The notes under the pieces are model-generated. The model was not told the origin of the DNA and made no database searches. It saw only the letters and a list, made by a program, of their open reading frames with translations. Below are positions 46,114 to 54,983 of a DNA stretch of 64,000 nt, piece by piece. Made by a program: the position numbers and the translations under genes. Every line of letters begins with the position of its first letter. The first letter of the stretch is position 1. This DNA is from Streptomyces qaidamensis (GTDB lineage: Bacteria > Actinomycetota > Actinomycetes > Streptomycetales > Streptomycetaceae), in contig NZ_CP015098.1 in assembly GCF_001611795.1 (NCBI RefSeq), positions 1,612,001 to 1,676,000 on the forward strand, written 5' to 3'.

Positions 46114-46905
46114 ATGACCACGATCCTGGTGACCGGCGGTACCGGAACGCTCGGCCGGCTCGTCGTCGAGCGGCTGCGCGCGGGCGGGCACGAGGTGCGG
46201 GTACTCAGCCGGCACAGCGAGCCGTACGCGGTCGACCTGCGAAAGGGCGGTGCCGGGCTGGACGCGGCGGTCGCCGGTGTGGACACGATCGTGCACTGCG
46301 CGTCGTCGCAGAAGGGGGATGAGGAGGCGGCGGCGAACCTGATCAGGGCGGCACGCGGGGCGCGTGTGCCCCACCTCGTGTACGTCTCCATCGTCGGCGT
46401 CGACCGGGTGCCGTTCCGCTATTACAAGAGCAAGCTCGCGGTGGAGAGGCTCGTCGAGGAGTCGGGGCTCGGCTGGACCGTGCTGCGGGCGACCCAGTTC
46501 CACGACCTGCTGGTCATGATGCTCCAGGGGCTGTCGAAGCTGCCGGTGCTGTTCCTGCCGGCCGGCCTTCGGGACCAGCCGGTCGAGGTCGCCGAGGTCG
46601 CGGACCGGCTGGCCGAGCTGGCGGCGGGTGCGCCGGCGGGGCGGGTCGAGGACATGGGCGGGCCCGAGGTGCGGACGTTCGAGTCGCTGGCCCGCGCGTA
46701 TCTCAAGGCGTCCGGGCGACGGCGGGCGGTGGTGAACGTGCCGCTGTGGGGTGCGGCGTACCGGGGCTTCCGGAGTGGGGGGCATCTGACGCCGGAGCGG
46801 GCCGTGGGCACGGGGTCGTTCGAGGAGTACCTGGCGAGGCGGTTCGGGAGCGGCCAGGTGCGGGCGGAGAGCGGGCGGGGCGGGGAGGGCCGGCCGGGGG
46901 CGTAG
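46114..46905 (+). CDS. NmrA-like NAD(P)-binding protein, probable ECF41 target
   Basis: 263 aa from ATG 46114 after GGAAGGGA. Rossmann start TTILVTGGTGTLGRLVVERL gives the GxxGxxG of atypical SDR/NmrA-like proteins; DTIVHCASSQKGDEEAA and LVYVSIVGVDRVPFRYYKSK (YxxxK-like) follow. It may act as a redox sensor or reductase; no substrate evident. It lies behind an ECF41 promoter, as for the oxidoreductase-type genes (COE) of this sigma group. Confidence 0.88.
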   Translation: MTTILVTGGTGTLGRLVVERLRAGGHEVRVLSRHSEPYAVDLRKGGAGLDAAVAGVDTIVHCASSQKGDEEAAANLIRAARGARVPHLVYVSIVGVDRVPFRYYKSKLAVERLVEESGLGWTVLRATQFHDLLVMMLQGLSKLPVLFLPAGLRDQPVEVAEVADRLAELAAGAPAGRVEDMGGPEVRTFESLARAYLKASGRRRAVVNVPLWGAAYRGFRSGGHLTPERAVGTGSFEEYLARRFGSGQVRAESGRGGEGRPGA

Positions 46906-46976
46906 GCACCGGGGCGGAGCGGGAAGCAACCGCCAAGGCCTTAGGCACCCGGCGGAGCAGGAAGCAACCGCCAAGG
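46905..46976. repeat. two-copy direct repeat after the NAD(P)-binding gene
   Basis: GGCACCGGGGCGGAGCGGGAAGCAACCGCCAAGG-like copies lie at 46905-46938 and 46944-46976, differing at few positions, and a third GGCACC follows. The first copy starts at the stop codon of the NAD(P)-binding gene. Confidence 0.75.
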
Positions 46977-47020
46977 GCGGCCCAGGCACCCGCGGTTGAC
47001 AGCCAGGGCGTCGCGTTCCA

Positions 47021-48391
47021 TCAACCCGGGGGCGGCTGCGGCACCCGCTCCCCCGGCGTGAACAGTTCCTCTTGGGCGCGGTCCCGGGCCCTCAGAAGCG
47101 CACCGCGCAGGACCGCGCCACCGCCCAGGGTGGTGGCCCGCACCTCCGTGGGCAGCGGCGTCATCCGGGCGATCCGGTCCTGCACGCGCGCGGCGAGGCA
47201 GCCGCCGCCGGCCTGCCCGACCTCCCCGCCGAGGACCACGCATCCGGGGTCCAGGATGGCGACGACCGAGGCGACGCCGACGGCGATACGGTCGGCGAGG
47301 GCGTCGAGGAAGCGGAAGGCGGGGCCGGAATCCCCCGACGAGGACGCCCGGGCCGCCACCTCCGGCACCCCGTCCGGCCGCCCCGGCGGAGTCACGCACG
47401 GCACCCCGTCCGGCCGCCCCGGCGGAGTCACGCACGGCACCCCGTCCGGCCGCCCCGGCGGGGTCGCGCACGGCACCCGGCCCACCGCCTCCCTCACCAT
47501 CGCGGCGGCAGCCCGCACCACCCCCACCGTCGAGGGCTCCTGCCCCGCCGCCACCGCAACCCCGCACTCCACCGCGAGGTCCACGACCGCGGCCGCGGCT
47601 GCCAGCGAATGGAAGCCGCCCTCGCAGTCCGTCGAGGTCGGCAGCGCGCTCGTACCCGGGACCGGGAGGAAGCCGATCTCTCCCGTACCACCGGAGGCGC
47701 CGCGCCGGAGGGCGCCGTCGAGGACCACGGCCGCTCCCGTTCCGTGGCCCAGCCACAGCAGGACGAACGTGTCCCGGTCCCGGGCCGCTCCGTCACGCTG
47801 CTCGGCGAGTGCCGCGAGGTTGGTCTCGTTCTCGACGCTGACGCGGGCCTCGGGCAGCCGCTCCTGGAGGGTGGCGACGAGCCGGCGGTGCCACTCCGGC
47901 AGCCCGGTGGAGTCGCGCAGTTCACCGCTGGACGGGTCGATCAGACCGGGCGCACCGATCCCCACGGTGTGCAGGCGGTGGGCACCGGCCTCCTTCGCAG
48001 CGCGCTCGACCAGCATGACCGCCTGCTCCACGGCGGGACCCGTTCCGGTGTCTCCGCCGATCGGCACCGACGCCTCGGCCAGCACCCGCCCCACCAGGTC
48101 CGCGACGGCCACGGAGACGCCTTCGGTGCGGACGTCGAGGGCGGCCAGGTGCGCCCGGTCGGCGACGATGCCGTAGACCTTCGCGTTGGGGCCGCGCCGC
48201 TGCTCCCCCGCCTCGCCGACCACAGCGATCAGTCCGGCGGCGGTGAGGCGTTCGACGAGGTCGGCGACGGTCGGCCGGGACAGACCGGTCAGCTGCTTCA
48301 GCCGCCCTGCCGTCAACGGGCCTTCCTGCTGCAGCAGACGCAGGGCGAGCCGGTCGTTGATGGCCCGGGCGGTGCTCGGGGATGCGGGCAT
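47021..48391 (-). CDS. ROK-family regulator with an in-frame tandem-repeat insertion
   Basis: 456 aa from ATG 48391. The N-terminal winged helix (AINDRLALRLLQQEGPLTA; LKQLTGLSRPTVADLVERL) precedes a ROK sugar-kinase-like domain: VGIGAPGLIDPSSG, NETNLAALAEQR and LWLGHGTGAAVVLDG. About residues 308-343 consist of three in-frame copies of a 12-aa repeat (CVTPPGRPDG-type) that interrupt the C-terminal domain at a point where other ROK proteins have a short loop. The usual zinc-type cysteines around CEGG are present only in part (DCEGGFHSL). It probably represses the divergent MFS gene; the sugar is unknown. Confidence 0.9.
   Translation of the reverse strand: MPASPSTARAINDRLALRLLQQEGPLTAGRLKQLTGLSRPTVADLVERLTAAGLIAVVGEAGEQRRGPNAKVYGIVADRAHLAALDVRTEGVSVAVADLVGRVLAEASVPIGGDTGTGPAVEQAVMLVERAAKEAGAHRLHTVGIGAPGLIDPSSGELRDSTGLPEWHRRLVATLQERLPEARVSVENETNLAALAEQRDGAARDRDTFVLLWLGHGTGAAVVLDGALRRGASGGTGEIGFLPVPGTSALPTSTDCEGGFHSLAAAAAVVDLAVECGVAVAAGQEPSTVGVVRAAAAMVREAVGRVPCATPPGRPDGVPCVTPPGRPDGVPCVTPPGRPDGVPEVAARASSSGDSGPAFRFLDALADRIAVGVASVVAILDPGCVVLGGEVGQAGGGCLAARVQDRIARMTPLPTEVRATTLGGGAVLRGALLRARDRAQEELFTPGERVPQPPPG
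47363..47470. repeat. 36-bp tandem repeat inside the ROK gene
   Basis: Three copies of a 36-bp unit (47363-47398, 47399-47434, 47435-47470). The first two are nearly identical and the third has two changes at its end. 36 is a multiple of three, so the unit expands the protein by 12 residues per copy without frameshift. Confidence 0.9.
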
Positions 48392-48452
48392 GCCGGGATC
48401 CTTCCAGACGGGCGGAGCCGTCGGCCGTGGCCTGCCCGGGAGACCCTCTTAT

Positions 48453-48473
48453 TATCAGGCAGGGTTCCTGATA
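48453..48473. promoter_or_regulatory. probable ROK operator
   Basis: TATCAGG-CAGGGTT-CCTGATA is a perfect 7-bp inverted repeat with a 7-base spacer in the 136-bp divergent gap between the ROK and MFS genes, the expected place for autoregulation and permease control. Confidence 0.65.
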
Positions 48474-48527
48474 GTTTACGCCCGCACCGGGCACGAGCAC
48501 GGCAGCGACCTGGAGGGGGACCGCAGA

Positions 48528-49733
48528 ATGGGCAAGGTGGTCGACGAACAGCGCGAGGTGAAGCGGTCCCGGTACGCCGTGGCCGCCGTCTTCGCCGTGC
48601 ACGGCGCCGTGACCGGCTCGTTCGCGACCCGGGTGCCGTGGATCCAGGACCACGCGGGCGTGAGCGCGGGCCAGTTGGGGATCGCCCTGGCCTTCCCCGC
48701 GCTCGGCGCGTCCGTGGCGATGCCCCTCGCCGGCAGCATCAGCCACCGCTTCGGCGCCCGCAACGCGCTGCGCGGACTGATCGCACTGTGGACGCTGTCC
48801 CTGGTCCTGCCGTCCCTCGCCCCGAACCTCCTGACCCTGTGCCTTGCCCTGTTCACGTACGGCGCGACGGCGGGCATGGCGGACGTGGCGATGAACGCAC
48901 TGGGGGTCGAGGTCGAGAACCGCCTCGGCCGGTCGATCATGTCCGGGCTGCACGGCATGTGGAGCGCGGGCGCCCTGGTCGGCTCGGCGGCCGGCACGCT
49001 CGCCGCGCACCTCGGCTCGGACGCCCGCCTGCACCACCTCCTGGCCGCCGCGGTCCTCACCGTCGTCGGCGTGCTGTCCTGCCAGTGGGTGCTCGACCTG
49101 CAGCCGGCCGAGGACGAGGAGCCGCCGCCGCGCTTCGCGCTGCCGCCCCGCTCGGCACTGCTCATCGGCGCGATCGGCTTCTGCGCGGTGTTCGCGGAGG
49201 GCGCCAGCCTGGACTGGTCGGCGGTCTACCTGCGCGAGCAGCTGGAGACCTCGGCCGGTCTCGCCGCGGCCTGCACGACGGGCTTCACGCTCACCATGGC
49301 CGTCGCCCGGCTCGCCGGTGACAGGATCGTGGACCGCTTCGGTGCCGTCCGGACGGTGCGGGCGAGCGGTGTGTTCGCCGTCCTCGGCGGGCTGCTGATC
49401 GTCGTCGCGGACCATCCGGCGGTGGCCATGAGCGGGTTCGCGCTGATGGGCCTGGGCATCGCCGTCGTCGTGCCGCTGTGCTTCGCCGCGGCCGGCCGCA
49501 GCGGATCCAACCCGAGCCTGGCCATCGCGGGCGTCGCGACCATCACCTACACCTCGGGGCTGATCGCGCCGAGCGCGATCGGCATGCTGGCGCAGGCGAC
49601 CAGCCTGATGGTGTCGTTCTGCCTGGTGACGGCGCTGTCGTGCGGCCTGGTGGCGTTCGCGGGTGTGCTCCGCCCCGGCGAGCGGACGAAGATCGGCCGG
49701 ACGGACGCGGCGGTTCCCGACCCGAGGCCCTGA
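48528..49733 (+). CDS. MFS transporter, fucose-permease-like
   Basis: 401 aa from ATG 48528 after GGAGGGGGA. About 12 membrane helices; FATRVPWIQDHAGVSAGQLG and MPLAGSISHRFGARNALRG are of the FucP/YbjJ-like subfamily, with GAIGFCAVFAEGASLDWSAVY. Likely a sugar or small-metabolite permease controlled by the divergent ROK regulator; the substrate is inferred to be a sugar from that pairing. Confidence 0.88.
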   Translation: MGKVVDEQREVKRSRYAVAAVFAVHGAVTGSFATRVPWIQDHAGVSAGQLGIALAFPALGASVAMPLAGSISHRFGARNALRGLIALWTLSLVLPSLAPNLLTLCLALFTYGATAGMADVAMNALGVEVENRLGRSIMSGLHGMWSAGALVGSAAGTLAAHLGSDARLHHLLAAAVLTVVGVLSCQWVLDLQPAEDEEPPPRFALPPRSALLIGAIGFCAVFAEGASLDWSAVYLREQLETSAGLAAACTTGFTLTMAVARLAGDRIVDRFGAVRTVRASGVFAVLGGLLIVVADHPAVAMSGFALMGLGIAVVVPLCFAAAGRSGSNPSLAIAGVATITYTSGLIAPSAIGMLAQATSLMVSFCLVTALSCGLVAFAGVLRPGERTKIGRTDAAVPDPRP

Positions 49734-49821
49734 GGAGACACCCGCCCCGGTCATCGGCACGGTGGGCACACCCCGACAATGGTCCGGACACTCGCACGCA
49801 CGACGAAAGCGAAACCGCACC

Positions 49822-51201
49822 ATGGATCTCGGCGTCCGCTGGAAACTGCACGGCGACGGACGCACTCCGGCGCCCGGCGCGGTGGTCCGCCCCGACGAGC
49901 GGCTCTCCTGGCCCCGCACGGCAGGGCTCGGCGCCCAGCACGTCGTGGCGATGTTCGGTGCGTCCTTCGTGGCGCCGGTCCTGATGGGCCTGGACCCGAA
50001 CCTCGCGATCATGATGTCGGGCGTCGCGACCGTCGTGTTCCTGCTCGCCACCCGTGGCAGCGTGCCCAGCTACCTGGGCTGCTCGCTCTCCTTCGTCGGC
50101 GTGGCGGCGGTGATCCGCGCGCAGGGCGGCAGCAGCGCGACCGTCACGGGAGCGGTGTTCGTCGTCGGGGGCGCGCTGTTCCTGGTGGGGCTGGCCGTGC
50201 GGCGCTTCGGGGCGCGGATCATCCACGCCACCATGCCGCCGATCGTGACCGGCGCGGTGGTGATGCTGATCGGCTTCAACCTGGCGCCGGTGACGGCCTC
50301 GACCTACTGGCCGCAGGACCAGTGGACCGCCCTGCTGGTGATGCTGTTCACCGGTCTGGCGGTCGTCTGCCTGCGCGGCTTCTGGTCGCGGATCGCGATC
50401 TTCCTGGGGCTGGTCTTCGGGTACGGCATCTCCTGGGTGTTCGACCTGGTCTTCGGCAGGATCCACTCGGTGGACGCGAGCGGCAAGCTGACCGACCACT
50501 GGCGGCTCGACCTGTCCGGCGTTGGCCAGGCCGACTGGATCGGGCTGCCGACCCTGCACGCCCCGTCGTTCGAGTGGTCGGCGATCCTGGTCGCCCTGCC
50601 GGTCGTCATCGCGCTGGTAGCGGAGAACGCCGGGCACGTGAAGGCGGTCGGCGAGATGACCGGCGACTCGCTGGACGACAAGCTCGGCACGGCGATCGCG
50701 GCCGACGGCGTCGGCTCGATGCTGTCCACCGCGGTCGGCGCCCCGCCCAACACCACGTACTCCGAGAACATCGGCGTGATGGCCGCGACTCGCGTGTACT
50801 CGACGGCCGCGTACTGGGCCGCAGCCGGCTTCGCCCTGCTGTTCGGCCTCTGCCCGAAGTTCGGTGCGGTCGTGGCGGCGATCCCGGGCGGGGTGCTCGG
50901 CGGCATCACCGTCATCCTGTACGGCATGATCGGCCTGCTCGGCGCGCAGATCTGGATCAACGCCAAGGTGGATCTGCGCAATCCGCTGAACCTGGTCCCG
51001 GCGGCCGCGGGCATCATCATCGGGGTCGGCAACGTCTCCCTGAAGTTCTCGGACACGTTCTCGCTGAGCGGCATCGCACTCGGCACCGTCGTCGTCATCA
51101 CCGGCTACCACGCCCTGCGGGCCTTCGCCCCCGCCCACTTGAAGACGCAGGCGCCCCTGCTGGACGAGGGCACCTCCTCCTACGACGACGCCAAGTCGTA
51201 G
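49822..51201 (+). CDS. nucleobase:cation symporter-2 (uracil/xanthine permease)
   Basis: 459 aa from ATG 49822. NCS2 family signs: LGAQHVVAMFGASFVAPVLM at the first helix, VVIALVAENAGHVKAVGEMT with the conserved Glu, VGAPPNTTYSENIGVMAAT, and about 14 hydrophobic segments. UraA-like proteins import uracil or xanthine with protons. Its 3' end overlaps the GH6 gene's 3' end by 22 bp on the other strand. The ribosome site is weak. Confidence 0.93.
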   Translation: MDLGVRWKLHGDGRTPAPGAVVRPDERLSWPRTAGLGAQHVVAMFGASFVAPVLMGLDPNLAIMMSGVATVVFLLATRGSVPSYLGCSLSFVGVAAVIRAQGGSSATVTGAVFVVGGALFLVGLAVRRFGARIIHATMPPIVTGAVVMLIGFNLAPVTASTYWPQDQWTALLVMLFTGLAVVCLRGFWSRIAIFLGLVFGYGISWVFDLVFGRIHSVDASGKLTDHWRLDLSGVGQADWIGLPTLHAPSFEWSAILVALPVVIALVAENAGHVKAVGEMTGDSLDDKLGTAIAADGVGSMLSTAVGAPPNTTYSENIGVMAATRVYSTAAYWAAAGFALLFGLCPKFGAVVAAIPGGVLGGITVILYGMIGLLGAQIWINAKVDLRNPLNLVPAAAGIIIGVGNVSLKFSDTFSLSGIALGTVVVITGYHALRAFAPAHLKTQAPLLDEGTSSYDDAKS

Positions 51202-52391
51202 GCGTACGAGGCCGTGAACGTCCCCGGCCTGCCCTTGCAGCCGTCCGACTCCCCCGGCAGCTTCACCCACAGGTAGGCGTCGATCCTGGCCTCGCCGGTG
51301 CTCAGGGTCGGGGTCCGGCCCAGCCCCCGGCCCGCCGGGTCGCACCACTCGCCGTCGGCCGGGGCGCCGTTGCCGTTGCGGCTGGTGTCGATGACCGCGC
51401 CGAGGCCCGCCGGGCCGCCGAGCGCGTCGAGGACCCGCCGGTCGTAGGCGACCTCGTCTGCGGTGGTGTGGAAGTTGGAGACGTTGCTGAAGATGCCGTC
51501 GGAGGACTCGGGTGAGGCGGCACCGGCCTGCCTGAGCCAGGCCGCCTGCTTGCCGGGCGCGTTCCAGCCCGAGTGCCCCGCGTCGAAGTACACCCGGGCC
51601 CGGGGGTTGGCGGCCTTCAGGACGCGGCCGGCCCGGGCCAGCGAGGCGAAGCGGTCCGCGCGTTCACCGGCGGAGAGGCACTCGGCCTGGGCGACCGAGT
51701 CGGGCTCCAGGACGACGATGACCTCGCCCGAGCCCAGCCCGGCCGCGAACCGGTCGATCCAGGCGTCGTAGGCGTCCAGGCCGGGCGCGCCACCCAGGGA
51801 GTGGCCCCCACAGTCCCGGCCGGGGATCGCGTACGGCACGACGACGGGCACCCGGCCGAGCGCGGCCCCGCCCGAGGTCACGGCGGCGACCCGGGCGGTG
51901 ACGGTGTCCGGGGAGTAGTCGGCGAACCACACGGCCGCGGGCTGCTCGGCGATACGGGACGCGATGACCGCGTGCCGGGGGTCGCCGGTGTGGGAGCGGA
52001 CCCACTCCAGGACCTGGGAGTCGGGGTGGCGGTAGAGCCGTCCGGCAACGGCCGTGCGTTGCTCCCGCTTCTCGGCGGGCTTGGCGGGCGTGGGGGTCGT
52101 CGTCCGGCGCGCGGACGGGGACGGCGAGGGCGAGGGCGAGGCGGATGCGGTGTTGGCCGGTGCGGACGACGCCGGCACCGCCGGCAGCGGCGCCAGGCGG
52201 GGCGAGGCCGGCACCTCGGGAGGGCCGGCCTCGTCGGAGGTCCGTCCACCGTCGTCGAACGCGGCGAGGACCCCCGTGACCGCGCCGGCCACGACGACGA
52301 GCGAGGCCGCCACGACCATCGCGCCACGCCGGGCGGCACGCCTGCGCCCTGCCCTGCGGGCGGCCAGTCGCTGGGCACGCGAGCCTGACAC
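51180..52391 (-). CDS. GH6 glycoside hydrolase, membrane-anchored
   Basis: 403 aa from GTG 52391, with GGGAGGGGGA before it. Basic N-terminus (RRAGRRRAARRG) then one membrane helix (AMVVAASLVVVAGAVTGVLA), then a Pro/Ser/Thr linker (ASASPSPSPSPSARRTTTPT), so a signal anchor or secreted enzyme. GH6 motifs are VPVVVPYAIPGRDCGGHSLG, VIVVLEPDSVAQ (catalytic Asp) and VYFDAGHSGWNAPGKQAAW with GAVIDTSRNGNG. Acts on cellulose or other beta-1,4-glucan, or on Streptomyces cell wall glucans. It is a separate monocistronic unit, convergent with the permease. Confidence 0.9.
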   Translation of the reverse strand: MSGSRAQRLAARRAGRRRAARRGAMVVAASLVVVAGAVTGVLAAFDDGGRTSDEAGPPEVPASPRLAPLPAVPASSAPANTASASPSPSPSPSARRTTTPTPAKPAEKREQRTAVAGRLYRHPDSQVLEWVRSHTGDPRHAVIASRIAEQPAAVWFADYSPDTVTARVAAVTSGGAALGRVPVVVPYAIPGRDCGGHSLGGAPGLDAYDAWIDRFAAGLGSGEVIVVLEPDSVAQAECLSAGERADRFASLARAGRVLKAANPRARVYFDAGHSGWNAPGKQAAWLRQAGAASPESSDGIFSNVSNFHTTADEVAYDRRVLDALGGPAGLGAVIDTSRNGNGAPADGEWCDPAGRGLGRTPTLSTGEARIDAYLWVKLPGESDGCKGRPGTFTASYAYDLASS

Positions 52392-52494
52392 GGTGCTGCT
52401 CCCCCTCCCCCTGCGGCGGGCACTGTTCCCCCGTTTCGGGGAAGAGCCGGGCCCGCCGGTGCTCCCGCCAGCCTAGAGCTGCGACTCTGCCCGC

Positions 52495-53208
52495 ATGCCG
52501 CGATGCGAACAAGTCCCCCCAGCCGTGGACACTCCGGTCGACGCCGTCATCTCCCGTATGCGCGCGCTCGACGCGGCCCTGCACCCGCGGGACGGGGTGG
52601 CGGTCTTCAACCGCGTCTACCTCGCCGTGACGGAGGCGGTGGACCGGTACGTCGACACCGGGCGGTTCGCGGACGCCCACGCCGCGATCACGCTGGACGT
52701 ACGGTTCGCCGAGCGGTACCTGGCGGCCGTCGAGGCGGTGGCGGACGAGCGGCGCCCGCCGGCCTGCTGGCGGCCGCTGTTCCAGTTGCGCCGCCATCCC
52801 GGGGTACGTCCGTTGCAGTTCGCGCTGGCGGGCATCAACGCGCACATCGGGCACGATCTCGCGCTGGCCGTCGTGGACACCTGCCGTACGCTCGGCTGCG
52901 CTCCCGTCGATCTGGAGGACGAGTTCGACATGGTGGGCGATCTCCTCGTCTCGCTGGAGGAGCGCATCCGCGACGATCTGATGCCGGGCCCCGACCTGTT
53001 CCGGATCGCCGACCCGCTGACCCACCTGCTCGGCTCCTGGAGCCTGGACCGCGCCCGGGACGCCGCCTGGACCGCGGCCCGGGCCCTGTGGGCTCTGCGT
53101 GAACTCCGCGATGTCGCCGAAGAGTTCACGCAGCACCTGGACACGGCGGTCGGCTTCGCGGGGCGCATGCTGCTCACGCCCCTGACCGAGCCGCCGCTCC
53201 GGTTCTAG
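52495..53208 (+). CDS. DUF5995 family protein
   Basis: 237 aa from ATG 52495. The family is recognised by GVAVFNRVYLAVTEAV, FAERYLAAVEAV, QFALAGINAHIGHDLALAVV and the final RMLLTPLTEPP. Mostly helical, possibly with a His pair for metal binding in the INAHIGHDL motif. The role is unknown; it is separate from the convergent oxidase gene by 12 bp. Confidence 0.85.
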   Translation: MPRCEQVPPAVDTPVDAVISRMRALDAALHPRDGVAVFNRVYLAVTEAVDRYVDTGRFADAHAAITLDVRFAERYLAAVEAVADERRPPACWRPLFQLRRHPGVRPLQFALAGINAHIGHDLALAVVDTCRTLGCAPVDLEDEFDMVGDLLVSLEERIRDDLMPGPDLFRIADPLTHLLGSWSLDRARDAAWTAARALWALRELRDVAEEFTQHLDTAVGFAGRMLLTPLTEPPLRF

Positions 53209-53220
53209 CCCCTGGGCAGC

Positions 53221-54933
53221 TCAGTCCTCCGGCAGTTCCACGGGGGCGATCTCGTCGTACACGTCGCCGGGGCCCGGGTTGGTCGGGTCGGTCGTGCCGC
53301 CGAGGTGGTGCATGACGCCCCAGACCGCGTTGAGGGCGGTCTGGATGGCACCCTCGGCCCAGCCGGCCGTCCAGGAGATGTCGTCGCCGGCGAGGAAGAT
53401 GCCTCGCTTGTCCTCGGGCAGCCGGTCCTGCATGAAGTGCGTGAACAGGCGCCGCTGGTAGCGGTAGTGGCCGGGGAGGTTGGCCTTGAAGGCGCCCATG
53501 AAGTAGGGCTCGTTCTCCCAGGAGACGGTCACCGGGTTGCCGATGATGTGCTTCCTGATGTCGACCTTCGGGTAGATCTCGCCGAGCGACTTCAGCATGA
53601 CCTCCATCCGCTCGTTCGCCGACAGCGGCAGCCACTTCAGGCTGTCGTCGCACCAGGTGTAGGAGAGGCAGATGACGGCGGGCTTGTCCGGGCCGTCGTC
53701 GAGCAGGTAAGTCCCGCGCGTCATACGGTCGGTGAGCGTCATCGACATGACGTCCCGGCCGGTCGGATTCCCCCTGTCGTCGACGGCCTTGTCCAGCCAG
53801 AACGGCCGGTCCACCGGGACGAAGAGCTTGGAGCTCTCCATGTAGTGCGTGCGCTCGATCGCCGTCCAGTGGTCGATCGGGAAGAGCGAATCGTCGCAGG
53901 CGATCTTCGACAGCAGCATCCAGGACTGGGCGGTGAAGATGGCCGCCTGGAAGGTGCGGATGTCCCCGTGGGCGTCGGTCACCGTGATGCGGTTGCCGGC
54001 GGTGCGGTGCAGCCGGGTCACGGCCGGGCGGGGCTCGCCGCCCTCGTGCAGGCTCGCGAGCGAGGTGCCCTGGGCCCAGTGGACGATCTTCTGCGGCTCA
54101 CGCTCCCACAGGCGCAGGGGCAGCTGCTGCGAGCCGCCGACGATGCCGCGGTGGTGGTCGTCGGCCTCGGTGTAGACGACACGCAGGATCTCCAGGATGG
54201 AGTTGGGGAAGTCGGTGTCCCAGCCGCCCGTGCCGAAGCCGACCTGGCCGAAGATCTCGCGGTGCCGGAAGGACTTGAACGCCTCGGAGTCGCAGAGGAA
54301 GCCGTAGAAGGTCTGGTTGTCGAGCTTCTCCACGAGCCGGGACCAGATCTCGCGGATGCGCGGGACGTCCCGCTCGCGCAGGGCGCGGTTCATGTCGGAG
54401 AAGTCGGCGCCCTCCTCCAGGCACCGGTTCCAGGCCTCGGCGACGTCCCGGTAGACCTGGGGCAGGTCGGCGATGGTCTCGGCGTAGTGCGACTCGCCCT
54501 TGAGGTCGACGACGGTCGACGGGGTCGCCTCGGCGAGGGGGTTGGGGAAGGCCCGGGTCTGAAGGCCGACGAGGTCGATGTAGTGCTGGAGGGCCGTGGA
54601 GGAGGGCGGGAAGCGCATCGCGCCCATCTCGGCGGTGAGCGACTCGTCGCAGCCCTCGAAGCCCACCGTCCGCAGCCGGCCGCCGATCTGGTCGGCCTCG
54701 TACACGACCGGCTTGAGGCCCATCTTCATCAGCTCGTACGCGGCGACGATGCCGGACAGGCCGCCGCCGATGACCGCGACCTCCGTGCCGTGCCCGGTCG
54801 CGGGTATCTGCCCGAGGCCCGCCGGGTGGGCGAGGAAGTCGTCGTACGCGTACGGGAAGTCCGGGCCGAACATGGTGATCGGCGGCTGCTGCGCGTCTGC
54901 GTGCTCGACGGCGTTGGGCACGGTGGACGTCAT
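53221..54933 (-). CDS. flavin amine oxidase (L-amino acid oxidase/tryptophan monooxygenase-like)
   Basis: 570 aa from ATG 54933 with AGGAG upstream. The FAD site is EVAVIGGGLSGIVAAYELMK with EADQIGGRLRT; EMGAMRFPPSST and FLAGDDISWTAGWAEGAIQT are typical of bacterial L-amino acid oxidase and tryptophan 2-monooxygenase relatives. It lies 50 bp after the amidase gene. Together they could turn an amino acid to an amide and then to an acid, as in the indole-3-acetamide route. The oxidative-deamination alternative (keto acid and H2O2) is equally possible; substrate unproven. Confidence 0.85.
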   Translation of the reverse strand: MTSTVPNAVEHADAQQPPITMFGPDFPYAYDDFLAHPAGLGQIPATGHGTEVAVIGGGLSGIVAAYELMKMGLKPVVYEADQIGGRLRTVGFEGCDESLTAEMGAMRFPPSSTALQHYIDLVGLQTRAFPNPLAEATPSTVVDLKGESHYAETIADLPQVYRDVAEAWNRCLEEGADFSDMNRALRERDVPRIREIWSRLVEKLDNQTFYGFLCDSEAFKSFRHREIFGQVGFGTGGWDTDFPNSILEILRVVYTEADDHHRGIVGGSQQLPLRLWEREPQKIVHWAQGTSLASLHEGGEPRPAVTRLHRTAGNRITVTDAHGDIRTFQAAIFTAQSWMLLSKIACDDSLFPIDHWTAIERTHYMESSKLFVPVDRPFWLDKAVDDRGNPTGRDVMSMTLTDRMTRGTYLLDDGPDKPAVICLSYTWCDDSLKWLPLSANERMEVMLKSLGEIYPKVDIRKHIIGNPVTVSWENEPYFMGAFKANLPGHYRYQRRLFTHFMQDRLPEDKRGIFLAGDDISWTAGWAEGAIQTALNAVWGVMHHLGGTTDPTNPGPGDVYDEIAPVELPED

Positions 54934-54983
54934 GGGGTACGGACTCCTTGCACGGGTACGAACGGGCGGTTCAGCGGGGGTGG

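Noticed and set aside
47363..47470. CRISPR array
   Set aside because: Units are directly abutting with no spacers and lie in frame within a ROK gene.
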